A DNA stretch of 15,575 nucleotides from JAWXUU01 sp044426045. GTDB lineage: Bacteria; Bacillota; Clostridia; Christensenellales; CAMQZB01. The position numbers and the translations under genes were made by a program. Within the stretch, counting starts at the first letter, position 1. Every line of letters begins with the position of its first letter. The notes under the pieces are model-generated. The model was given only the letters and a program-made list of their open reading frames with translations, did no database searches and was not told the origin of the DNA. Of the stretch, positions 1 through 6,937 are shown piece after piece. The stretch spans positions 1-15,575 of the forward strand of contig JAWXUX010000024.1 of the NCBI GenBank assembly GCA_044426045.1, written 5' to 3'.

Positions 1-87
1 TAATTGTTAATTATCCTTTGTTAAGTATATAGAATAGTTGAATAAAATTGTATATGTAAGGATATAGATAATAATTTTTTATTTTTC

Positions 88-116
88 TTGATATATGTGT
101 AGATTTGTGATACAAT
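88..116 (+). promoter_or_regulatory. Sigma-A-like promoter of the primase-RT-nitrilase-TIR operon
   Basis: TTGATA (88-93) and TACAAT (111-116) are separated by exactly 17 bases, and a TG one base before the -10 makes it an extended -10 site. Transcription would begin near 123, leaving a leader of about 95 bases before the primase start codon. Bases 1-87 upstream are AT-rich and show no gene. Confidence 0.7.
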
Positions 117-130
117 ATTTAAACATATAG

Positions 131-173
131 TTAATTTTGTTTTAGTAATGATTTTATAGACAAAACAAATTAA
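131..173 (+). repeat. Inverted repeat in the 5' leader of the RT operon
   Basis: The left arm 131-143 (TTAATTTTGTTTT) pairs with the right arm 162-173 (AAAACAAATTAA) over 12 base pairs with one bulged T and a loop of about 18 bases. It lies wholly in the predicted transcribed leader. It lacks a following U-run, so it is not an obvious terminator. Several defence RTs use structured RNAs encoded nearby, so this could be part of such an RNA, but the stem is all A/T except one pair and may be chance in such AT-rich DNA. Confidence 0.35.
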
Positions 174-218
174 AGGTTAATTTAAAAGTTGTATTATAGA
201 TATTTGAAGGGTTAGTAT

Positions 219-1253
219 ATGAAATACGATATTGAAAAATTAAATGCTATTCCTGTTTTGGAAGTGGCTATGAAGTTGGGTATTGATTTGAACAGAAATA
301 ATAAGGCTCAGTGTTTTTTGCATGCAGAAAAGACGGCGAGTCTATCTTTTAATCAAAACGAAAATTATTGGTATTGTTTCGGTTGTGGCGTTGGTGGAGG
401 AGTCATCGATTTAGTAAAGCAGTATGCTGAAGTTGATTTTTTAACAGCATGTCAGTGGTTGGAAGAAAATTTTTATGGCGGTGGTAGCGATATTAATATT
501 AGACAGAATATTAATGCGCGAACTAATGAGACGACGAAAAAAAATAGACTTAAAAATAAACTTTCATTTGAAGTTGCTGAGTGCATAATGCAAGAAAGTA
601 GATTATCTCAAGAAGCCTTAGATTATTTATGTGGGCAAAGGGGACTGTCTGAAAAAGTTGTCAGTCGTCAAAATTTGAAATCAATCATGAATGTAGATGA
701 ATTTTATAAGGTGCTTATAAGAAATTTTGATCATAAAACATTGGTAAGCAACGGGCTGTTATCATTTGACAAAGGCAAGTATAGAAAAGTATTTTTTAGC
801 AATGGTATTCTTATTCCCTATTATTCAATAGATAATGAATTAGTGACATTACAACTTAGGCAGGCACTTACGGAAAATCAAGAAATTAAAGGCGGCAAGT
901 ATTTGTTTTTAAAGGGGATAAGCAAAGGGTTTTATAATGAGCAAATTTTAAATATATTAGAACAGGATTCACAGCTTTTTATTTGCGAAGGTGCATTTGA
1001 TGCATTATCGCTTTTAGGACTTGGATATAATGCGGTAGCTGTGCCAGGGACAGCGTCTGTTAATAAAATAAATATAAACTTACTTGAGGGATTTAATTGT
1101 CGAATTTTATTTGATAATGATAAATCAGGGATAGATGCTGCCGAAATATTGAGAGTAAAACTTTCCGAACAATATATTCCTAACAGAGTGTTAAAGCTTG
1201 ATAGATACAATGATGTGAATGAGATGTTTCAAGCGCAAAGGAGAAAACCATGA
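219..1253 (+). CDS. Short DnaG-like primase (CHC2 zinc finger + TOPRIM)
   Basis: 344 residues, about 60% of a housekeeping DnaG. Residues 30-60 form a CHC2 zinc ribbon with ligands Cys32, His35, Cys53 and Cys56, including the typical EKT and YCFGCG segments. Residues about 251-305 form a TOPRIM fold: CEG with Glu257, then the acidic pair Asp299 and Asp301 in LFDNDKSG. Together these are the template-binding and catalytic parts of a bacterial primase, which makes short RNA primers on single-stranded DNA. The C-terminal DnaB-binding domain is missing, as in many plasmid and phage primases. The ATG has a GAAGGG ribosome site 8 bases upstream. The stop codon overlaps the RT start (ATGA), so the two are translationally coupled. 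The inferred role is to supply primers for the neighbouring RT or to act in the same defence response. It could instead be a leftover replication gene of a mobile element, but the tight coupling argues against that. Confidence 0.88.
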   Translation: MKYDIEKLNAIPVLEVAMKLGIDLNRNNKAQCFLHAEKTASLSFNQNENYWYCFGCGVGGGVIDLVKQYAEVDFLTACQWLEENFYGGGSDINIRQNINARTNETTKKNRLKNKLSFEVAECIMQESRLSQEALDYLCGQRGLSEKVVSRQNLKSIMNVDEFYKVLIRNFDHKTLVSNGLLSFDKGKYRKVFFSNGILIPYYSIDNELVTLQLRQALTENQEIKGGKYLFLKGISKGFYNEQILNILEQDSQLFICEGAFDALSLLGLGYNAVAVPGTASVNKININLLEGFNCRILFDNDKSGIDAAEILRVKLSEQYIPNRVLKLDRYNDVNEMFQAQRRKP

Positions 1254-4200
1254 CTGAGTTGCTAAAAAAAATTATATCAAAAGACAACTTGTTGTACGCG
1301 TGGGGAAAATATGAAAATTTTGTTATAAATGACTTGGATTTTATAGCAGATATTGAAGAATATGAACATTTTTCAATTAATTTGGATTTAGAAATTAATA
1401 AAATTATACAAGATTTAAAAAAAGGCACTTACAAATCATCGAAGTTGATTTTTATGCCAATGCCTAAAGGAATAAATGAGGCAAGTGGCAAAGCTCAATA
1501 TAGGCAATTTTTCCATGTTTCAATAAGAGATCAAATTGTATGGCTTGCGATTTTTAATATCATTGGTCCAGAATTGGATAGTAAAATGCCATTTTGGAGT
1601 TTTGGAAACAGATTATATTTTCCTGTTTGGAAAGAAGAAGTAGGTGGTAATAAAGTTTTGAGGTGTGGCAAGTATATGCCTAGCTCAAAAAAAATATATC
1701 GAAAGTGGTCGCAAAGTTGGCCATTATATCGTAAGGCCATTCGAATAACTGTCAAATTAATGGGAAAAGGTGAACTTAATAAAATAGATGACGAAGAGGA
1801 AATAGGATTTAATGAAGGTTACTCAAGTGAATTTAAAATAAAGTATTGGGAAAAGAGATATTGGAAAAAGGATAATAAAGATATCTATTGGGGAGGAATA
1901 GATTTTTCAAAATTTTATCCTAATGTGAATCATCAGTTAATTAAAGAAAATTTTTTCAAATATGGTTTTAAAAACAGCTTATTTTTAGATGAAGAGAAGA
2001 AAGAAATTGGTGTAATAATTGATGAGCTTATGCGTTTTGAATTATCTGATAAAAATATGGTTAATGCCACATTAGATACTAATGGTTTTAATAATAAATT
2101 TTGTCATTCAGGAATACCAACTGGTCTTGCAGTAGGAGGTTTTTTAGCTAATGTTGCAATGCTGGAAATTGATCATCAAGTTGTTGAAATATTAAAAAAG
2201 AATAGAAATATAGCTCATTTTAGATATGTGGATGACCACGTGTTTTTAGCAAATAGTTTTGATAAGCTTATTGAGTGGATTAACGGATATGAATGTATGC
2301 TTGAACAGATTGGATTTAAAGATATATTTAATACAGATAAAACTGAGCCAAAAGAACTGAAGTGTTATTTAGAATCATTAAAAGTGTGCGATAAAGAAAA
2401 GGCAGTTGAATCTACATTGCTTGATCCGAAGTTTCCAAAACCACTGATGAGTGCAACATTGAAGAAGATGTCGGATTTAAACCATAGAAATGTGGTATTA
2501 ATGACAAACGAGGAAAAGCTAATACATAAAGATGATCTTGTTTATATGCTAATAAGTGAAATTGCTGAGAATGAATTGAGATCATCTACAAGGGTGTCGT
2601 GGGCATCATCAATGCTCAATAAGACAGTGCCAGAAATCAATTTTTTAACTAGTGAAAAGTATCAAAAGAGATTGGATATTGCTAAAATAAATTCAAAGAT
2701 AAATAAGTCTAAAAAAAATAATTCGGCGTATTCTGATAAAGGTGAATTGAATAACTTAAAAGAAATTCAGGACTTAGAAAAAGATAGAGATAAAAGAATC
2801 AGAGAACTTGAAAAAATTAGAGGTGACGTTGTAAAGAAAGAAGAAAATTTATTTAGGGAGATTTTTAATATTTATTTAAAAAATACTAAAGAGAATTATG
2901 CGAAAGCAGCTAGCTGGAGTAAAACAGTTTCTTTTTGTAAAAATACTGGTTATGATGGATTGACTCAATTATTTGGGGAGTTGGAGCTATATTATAATAA
3001 AGAATATTTGGAACACAATGGATATTTTTATATTAAAGCATCACTTTTTTGGCAATTGTCTCATGAAATTATATCTTCTATTTCTATGATAAAATCTAAT
3101 AAGATTCAATCAAAAAATAAAAGAAGATTACAGCAGTTCTTATGTAATGTAACAAAGTTGCAGTTGAATGAAGAATGTGGTATGTATGAACAGCAAAGAG
3201 ATTTATATAGTATCGCAAGGGATATTGCGTGTAATTTTGCTAAGGGAGAGATCTGCGATTCTTCTGTTCAGCTTGTCGCGAATGAAGTGAATGCAAATCA
3301 CTTTAATCTATTGAAACAATATTATATTAATGATTATGTAATAATAGGTGAGCGTAATAATGAATTTTTGAATGGATTGAGACTAAAAACTATGCAAACA
3401 AATTATATTGAAAGTTTCCAGTCTAATAATAAGCAAATCATAGCAGTGTTCCTAGAAGAAAAATCGATAAGAATAGCGGAAAGAGAGAAAAAATATAATA
3501 AACCAAATCAACAGATGAACTTATTGGAAATTATTTGCAAAATGAATGATAAATGTGTAGACGGTGGCGTTTGTGATACTGAGATTTATGCGTTAAATTT
3601 AATTAAGCATGTGGCAATTTGCATGAAAGATAAGTCATATATCTCTATTGGGAATTTATCTGAGCTTGATGCAATTACGGAAAACTATGTTCTTAATCCA
3701 ATAAATTTTATTTTCAAAGATAATAAGAAAGATATTTTCGCTTTTAAAAGAGTTTCATCTATGAAAACTTATTTTTATAGTGAAGATAATAGAGTGTCGC
3801 GATTTAAGTATATTAATAGTGGTGCGCCCATAGATTTAAGATATTTGCCGAAAGTTAATAACCTTGGTATTACACTTAATGAAGAAAAATTCTTTTTGGG
3901 GGTATTGCTCTGTAAGATGCTATCAAAAGAGGCTAGATTTCCTGAAGTGTGCAATTCGTTGAATTCATCTAGATTGGTTTCGTTTGCGTACTTATCCAAC
4001 ATAGATAGTTGGCAAATATCATCTTGGACAAAAGCGATAATTTTAGGGTGTTTATCTACAAATGATAAAGATGCGAAATTTGCGTCAGAATTTTTGCAGG
4101 CTGTAAACAATGGCCGTGCTGAGACATTAAAAGGCCCAATAATATTCTATTCTCTTGATGATATAATAGAATGTATTGATGCCACTATAGACCTTTTGCA

Positions 4201-4294
4201 TAAGTATCAGTATAATCTGAGGGATAATGAGGTTAGGCAGCTAGTTCCGGTCAGATTTGAACAGTTTAATAAAACGCAAAATCCGTTTAAGTGA
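1250..4294 (+). CDS. Large reverse transcriptase of the UG/DRT defence type
   Basis: 1014 residues. RT motif A is GIDFSKFYPNV with catalytic Asp218 (residues 216-226). The motif B region is HSGIPTGLAVGGFLAN (286-301). Motif C is YVDD with Asp328 and Asp329 (326-329). All catalytic aspartates are present. After the polymerase come a segment with STRVSWAS (446-453), of a kind I associate with unknown-group (UG) RTs, a charged coiled coil at about 500-540, and some 470 further residues that look mostly helical and that I cannot assign. No maturase, integrase or HNH domain is seen, so it is not a group II intron RT. Its length and the adjacent nitrilase resemble DRT type 1 (UG1), where RT and nitrilase are one protein. 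AAAGGAG at 1237-1243 precedes the ATG, which overlaps the primase stop. Expected activity is RNA-templated DNA synthesis or protein-primed or untemplated polymerisation during phage infection. The exact UG subgroup cannot be settled by eye. Confidence 0.9.
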   Translation: MTELLKKIISKDNLLYAWGKYENFVINDLDFIADIEEYEHFSINLDLEINKIIQDLKKGTYKSSKLIFMPMPKGINEASGKAQYRQFFHVSIRDQIVWLAIFNIIGPELDSKMPFWSFGNRLYFPVWKEEVGGNKVLRCGKYMPSSKKIYRKWSQSWPLYRKAIRITVKLMGKGELNKIDDEEEIGFNEGYSSEFKIKYWEKRYWKKDNKDIYWGGIDFSKFYPNVNHQLIKENFFKYGFKNSLFLDEEKKEIGVIIDELMRFELSDKNMVNATLDTNGFNNKFCHSGIPTGLAVGGFLANVAMLEIDHQVVEILKKNRNIAHFRYVDDHVFLANSFDKLIEWINGYECMLEQIGFKDIFNTDKTEPKELKCYLESLKVCDKEKAVESTLLDPKFPKPLMSATLKKMSDLNHRNVVLMTNEEKLIHKDDLVYMLISEIAENELRSSTRVSWASSMLNKTVPEINFLTSEKYQKRLDIAKINSKINKSKKNNSAYSDKGELNNLKEIQDLEKDRDKRIRELEKIRGDVVKKEENLFREIFNIYLKNTKENYAKAASWSKTVSFCKNTGYDGLTQLFGELELYYNKEYLEHNGYFYIKASLFWQLSHEIISSISMIKSNKIQSKNKRRLQQFLCNVTKLQLNEECGMYEQQRDLYSIARDIACNFAKGEICDSSVQLVANEVNANHFNLLKQYYINDYVIIGERNNEFLNGLRLKTMQTNYIESFQSNNKQIIAVFLEEKSIRIAEREKKYNKPNQQMNLLEIICKMNDKCVDGGVCDTEIYALNLIKHVAICMKDKSYISIGNLSELDAITENYVLNPINFIFKDNKKDIFAFKRVSSMKTYFYSEDNRVSRFKYINSGAPIDLRYLPKVNNLGITLNEEKFFLGVLLCKMLSKEARFPEVCNSLNSSRLVSFAYLSNIDSWQISSWTKAIILGCLSTNDKDAKFASEFLQAVNNGRAETLKGPIIFYSLDDIIECIDATIDLLHKYQYNLRDNEVRQLVPVRFEQFNKTQNPFK

Positions 4295-4301
4295 GGGTAA
4301 T

Positions 4302-5228
4302 ATGGGTTATCGTGAAAAAATAAAAATAGGATTTATACAAACAAATGTTGATCATGAGATGGCTTGGAGTGACTTGTATGGCACGTTGACCAGTTCAATG
4401 AATGAGGACGCTGAAGAAATGGTGGCGGATGAACTCAGAAAAGGTTTTAAATTTTTCTCGGAAATGGTAATGAAGCCAGAAATGATATTAATTCCAGAAT
4501 ACAGTGTTCCAGACAGTTTGCGTGAAATAATTGAAAAATTTGCTAAAGAAAATGGCAGTGTGGTATTTTTTGGAAGAGATTTAGTTCAAATAAATAAAAG
4601 CATCGTTCAGAATAAAGGTGTGGCTTATGTTCCATACGATTGGCCCAATGTAAACCCATATAGTAATTTTTCGGGCAATGCATATGAATTTGGAAAAAAA
4701 CATTATGCATTGGAAGAATTGCGTTGGTTTGAAGCATTAGGTGTAGATAAAAAAGAAGATAATAAAAATTATATATTCGATGCGGGAGATTTTGGAAATA
4801 TTGGAATCGCCATTTGCTCAGATTTTTACGATTTGGATAGATTTTTAATTTATAAAGGGTTGGTGCATCATTTGTTCATAATCGCGTATAACAAAGATGC
4901 TAATTCATTTGAGGTGTTGACTGAATCAATATCTAGATTATTGATGTGCAATGTTGTTATTTGTAATTCTGGGTATTATGGAAATTCACTTGCATTCAGT
5001 CCATATAAGGACAACCATAAGAGACAAATTTATAAAGCGGTAGGGGCGAATTTATTTAGTGTCCAGGCTATAGAGTTACCTTTGTCGAAACTTGATGATG
5101 ATCAAAAAATTGCGGGGAAACTAAATGGATTTCCGTTGCCAAGTAATAATGATGTTAATAATTTAAAATTTAAAGCACCGCCAGGATACGATAAAAAGAC
5201 GGGTAGATTTATGAATGAAAATAAATAG
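4302..5228 (+). CDS. Nitrilase-superfamily (C-N hydrolase) protein of the RT operon
   Basis: 308 residues from the ATG at 4302. An in-frame TTG at 4257 lies inside the RT gene with no ribosome site, while GAGGG stands 4 bases before 4302. The nitrilase catalytic triad is visible: Glu66 in LIPEYSVP, Lys132/133 in GKKHYALEE, and the nucleophile Cys172 in IGIAICSDFYD. Motif order and size fit a single carbon-nitrogen hydrolase domain, an alpha-beta-beta-alpha fold that cleaves amides or nitriles through a thioester. No signal peptide is present, so it is cytoplasmic. The gene begins 7 bases after the RT stop and so belongs to the same transcript. In DRT type 1 systems a nitrilase domain is fused to the RT C-terminus and is reported to be needed for defence; here it is a separate protein. 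Substrate is unknown, and it may be an effector or may modify a nucleotide or peptide product. Confidence 0.88.
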   Translation: MGYREKIKIGFIQTNVDHEMAWSDLYGTLTSSMNEDAEEMVADELRKGFKFFSEMVMKPEMILIPEYSVPDSLREIIEKFAKENGSVVFFGRDLVQINKSIVQNKGVAYVPYDWPNVNPYSNFSGNAYEFGKKHYALEELRWFEALGVDKKEDNKNYIFDAGDFGNIGIAICSDFYDLDRFLIYKGLVHHLFIIAYNKDANSFEVLTESISRLLMCNVVICNSGYYGNSLAFSPYKDNHKRQIYKAVGANLFSVQAIELPLSKLDDDQKIAGKLNGFPLPSNNDVNNLKFKAPPGYDKKTGRFMNENK

Positions 5229-5260
5229 TATAATGTCGAAAATAAATATCGTGTTATATA

Positions 5261-5452
5261 AAGGAGAAAAATATACAGAGCATTCAATGTTAAAACAAAT
5301 CATATTAATAATTTAAATGTTTTTAAGTCTTGGAACCATAATAAGTTAAAAAATTTTTCTTACGATAAAGAAAAAGACATTTACAAATTAAAGTTAGAAA
5401 AAATCATTGATAATAAAGTATCATCGAAGCGGAAGAAATCAAGTCCATTTTA
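5261..5452 (+). pseudogene. Displaced 5' end of the TIR gene (start lost, -1 frameshift)
   Basis: A clear AAGGAG ribosome site (5261-5266) is followed 4 bases later by ATA at 5271 rather than ATG. From 5271 the frame is open for about 50 codons of protein-like sequence (beginning IYRAFNVKTNH, ending KLEKIIDNK), then runs into unrelated residues and stops at 5505. The TIR frame opens just after a stop at 5414-5416 and reads SIIEAEEIKSILLPNNEKYD straight into the TIR domain. Joining the two frames by stepping back one base near 5414-5430 gives a continuous protein of about 260 residues, the sort of length I expect for this TIR family. The simplest explanation is an ATG-to-ATA change plus a single-base deletion. 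Sequencing or assembly error in A-rich DNA is equally possible. No canonical slippery heptamer is present at the junction. Confidence 0.55.
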
Positions 5453-6055
5453 TTGCCGAACAATGAGAAATATGATGTTTTTATTTCTCATTCGCATGCA
5501 GATTTAGATTTGGCTAAAAACTTGGCGCAACATTTGAGTGAAAAATATAATTTAAAATGTTTCGTGGATTCATTATGTTGGGGAAATATTGATGATTTAT
5601 TAGAATTGATAAATGATAAGTATAGTGTGTTAGAAAGATACGATAATGGAAAGATAAAAGCCTATAATCACGATAAATCAAAGAAAGCATGTAGGCATTG
5701 TGATATGATATTGGCAAGTGCTTTAACAGCAATGATAGATAGTTCCGAGGCTATATTTTTTCTAAATACAAATAATTCAGTAAAGTCAACTAGTTCAATA
5801 ATTCAACAAAATAGTACATTCTCGCCGTGGATATACCATGAAATATACACGATAAGCACTATAAGAAAGAGAGAATTAAATAGGTTTCATCATAATGATA
5901 CATTCAGTGAGCAAACGCGACATGGCTTAAATATTTCCTATAATCTTGATTTGTCAAATATGCAAGAAATAAATATCAGCACGCTTAATAATTGGAAGCC
6001 TAGTGAGTATAATTCATTAGATAATCTTTATTCACTTGTAGACAGTGGAAACTAA
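5453..6055 (+). CDS. TIR-domain protein, probable effector of the RT operon
   Basis: The open frame from the TTG at 5453 encodes 200 residues. YDVFISHSHAD (7-17) is the first beta strand and box of a TIR domain. FVDS (37-40) with Trp43 and AIFFLNTNNS (100-109) follow, and SPWIYHEI (124-131) carries the expected catalytic Glu130, the position used by NAD-hydrolysing TIRs such as SARM1. The domain core is therefore intact, and degradation of NAD+ during infection is the likely function. TTG has no ribosome site at a useful distance, and coding sequence in another frame continues upstream, so the true gene probably starts at 5271 and is frameshifted (see the entry at 5261). The gene follows the nitrilase on the same strand, only 42 bases from its stop to that likely original start, and is probably co-transcribed with it. 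A TIR beside an RT and a nitrilase supports an abortive-infection role. Expression in the present form is uncertain. Confidence 0.78.
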   Translation: MPNNEKYDVFISHSHADLDLAKNLAQHLSEKYNLKCFVDSLCWGNIDDLLELINDKYSVLERYDNGKIKAYNHDKSKKACRHCDMILASALTAMIDSSEAIFFLNTNNSVKSTSSIIQQNSTFSPWIYHEIYTISTIRKRELNRFHHNDTFSEQTRHGLNISYNLDLSNMQEINISTLNNWKPSEYNSLDNLYSLVDSGN

Positions 6056-6175
6056 ATTTAAGTAGTTCAATGCATAAGAAAAGGGTATTCTCTTGGATAA
6101 AATATGAAATTTTTACCCAGATATACCGATTATTTTAAGCCTTATTTGTGGCAAGTGAAAGCGAATTGAAGAGAT
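6056..6175. other. Short intergenic stretch between converging genes
   Basis: The stretch is AT-rich and separates the converging TIR and membrane-protein genes. A 22-codon ATG frame begins at 6071 but has no ribosome site. I see no convincing intrinsic terminator for the RT operon here. Confidence 0.4.
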
Positions 6176-6808
6176 TTACGAAAAATAACCTAATATAATT
6201 CCAACTAGTGCTGCAAGTGTATAAATCATCAAAGTATCACCAATAATTTTTGTTTTTATGAATTTGAAAGGTTTGAATTTATCTAATTTAAGGATTTCTG
6301 ATTTTGGTGTATTATCCATAAAAGTGTGTATTTTTTGCAGATACGCACTTTTATTTTTCTTTAAACAAAATGGTGCATTCAGATTATCGACTAAAAATGC
6401 TTTATCTTGAAATAAGCTGTTTGCAGTATCAGTTGATTTTGTATTTATACTAATTTGCCAACCATATGGTGTTTTCCATTCAGTTATTGAATCGACATTG
6501 CACCATGGTATAAGATAAAAATCATTTGTACTTTTTTGTATTAGCCCTTTATTTGTAATGATAAAATTTAATTTTGAAATCAATTGGTTGTAACGTACAT
6601 AAAAATGGGCAATTGTTAACAAAATTGTAATGATAATGAGCGCTATATACACTGCCTTTAATATAATAAATGAGGTATCTTTCATCGCTACAATTGGACA
6701 GTATATTAATGAAGTTACGCAAGCAGCAGGGAAGAAATAAAATGGATTAAAAATGTTGAGCAATGACACGCTACCTTGAAATTGACATATTGCATTATTT
6801 TTAAACAT
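6176..6808 (-). CDS. Three-helix membrane protein with PH-like cytoplasmic domain (paralogue A)
   Basis: 210 residues from ATG at 6808, chosen over GTG at 6814 because AGGAG then lies 7 bases upstream instead of abutting the start. Hydrophobic helices occur at about 20-40, 48-70 and 187-208. The middle (about 78-165) is a beta-rich soluble domain whose pattern (LNFIITNKGLI, then LIPWCNVDSI) resembles bacterial PH-like domains of membrane proteins. It shares a VDSI element and a QKIHxF element (158-163), in the same order and positions, with the gene at 6938-7609, so the two are probably diverged paralogues. It has its own TTGACA-17-TAAAAT promoter, which matches its sister's. It converges with the TIR gene. 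I do not recognise a named family and no function can be given. It could be a passenger of the mobile region or an accessory to it. Confidence 0.65.
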   Translation of the reverse strand: MFKNNAICQFQGSVSLLNIFNPFYFFPAACVTSLIYCPIVAMKDTSFIILKAVYIALIIITILLTIAHFYVRYNQLISKLNFIITNKGLIQKSTNDFYLIPWCNVDSITEWKTPYGWQISINTKSTDTANSLFQDKAFLVDNLNAPFCLKKNKSAYLQKIHTFMDNTPKSEILKLDKFKPFKFIKTKIIGDTLMIYTLAALVGIILGYFS

Positions 6809-6836
6809 GAACACTCTCCTGATATTTATTAACTAA

Positions 6837-6865
6837 ATTTTATCATAATAAGTAATCAATGTCAA
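6837..6865 (-). promoter_or_regulatory. Promoter of membrane protein gene A
   Basis: Read on the - strand, TTGACA (6860-6865) and TAAAAT (6837-6842) are 17 bases apart, ending about 28 bases before the start codon at 6808. It falls in a 34-bp segment (6839-6872) repeated without change at 7639-7672. Confidence 0.75.
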
Positions 6866-6872
6866 ATTATTG
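6839..6872. repeat. 34-bp direct repeat, copy 1 (promoter segment)
   Basis: Identical to 7639-7672, exactly 800 bp away. It covers the -35 box, the spacer and most of the -10 box of the gene to its left, plus seven bases upstream of the -35. The coding sequences downstream have diverged much further, so the site is either recently copied or conserved because a regulator reads it. Confidence 0.9.
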
Positions 6873-6937
6873 CAAAAGCATAAATAAAGATGTATAATAA
6901 AGGTGAAATGGCAGGTCAGTGGGTATACGACACGTAT

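Noticed and set aside
4257..4301. Upstream TTG start for the nitrilase
   Set aside because: It lies within the RT coding sequence without a ribosome site and adds 15 basic residues not typical of the fold. The ATG at 4302 follows GAGGG.
5233..5316. 27-codon open frame starting at ATG 5233
   Set aside because: No ribosome site at a suitable distance, and it overlaps the better-supported N-terminal TIR frame, which has the AAGGAG site.
5414..5430. Programmed -1 ribosomal frameshift in the TIR gene
   Set aside because: No X-XXY-YYZ slippery heptamer and no downstream stem were found. The missing ATG also points to mutation or sequence error rather than recoding.
219..6055. Retron, group II intron or diversity-generating retroelement as explanation for the RT
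   Set aside because: No msr/msd-like paired repeats, no maturase or HNH domain, no intron boundaries, and no template/variable repeat pair were seen. The RT is far longer than DGR or retron RTs and is linked to a nitrilase.
6071..6139. 22-codon peptide after the TIR gene
   Set aside because: No ribosome site, no recognisable sequence, and its length is expected by chance in AT-rich DNA.
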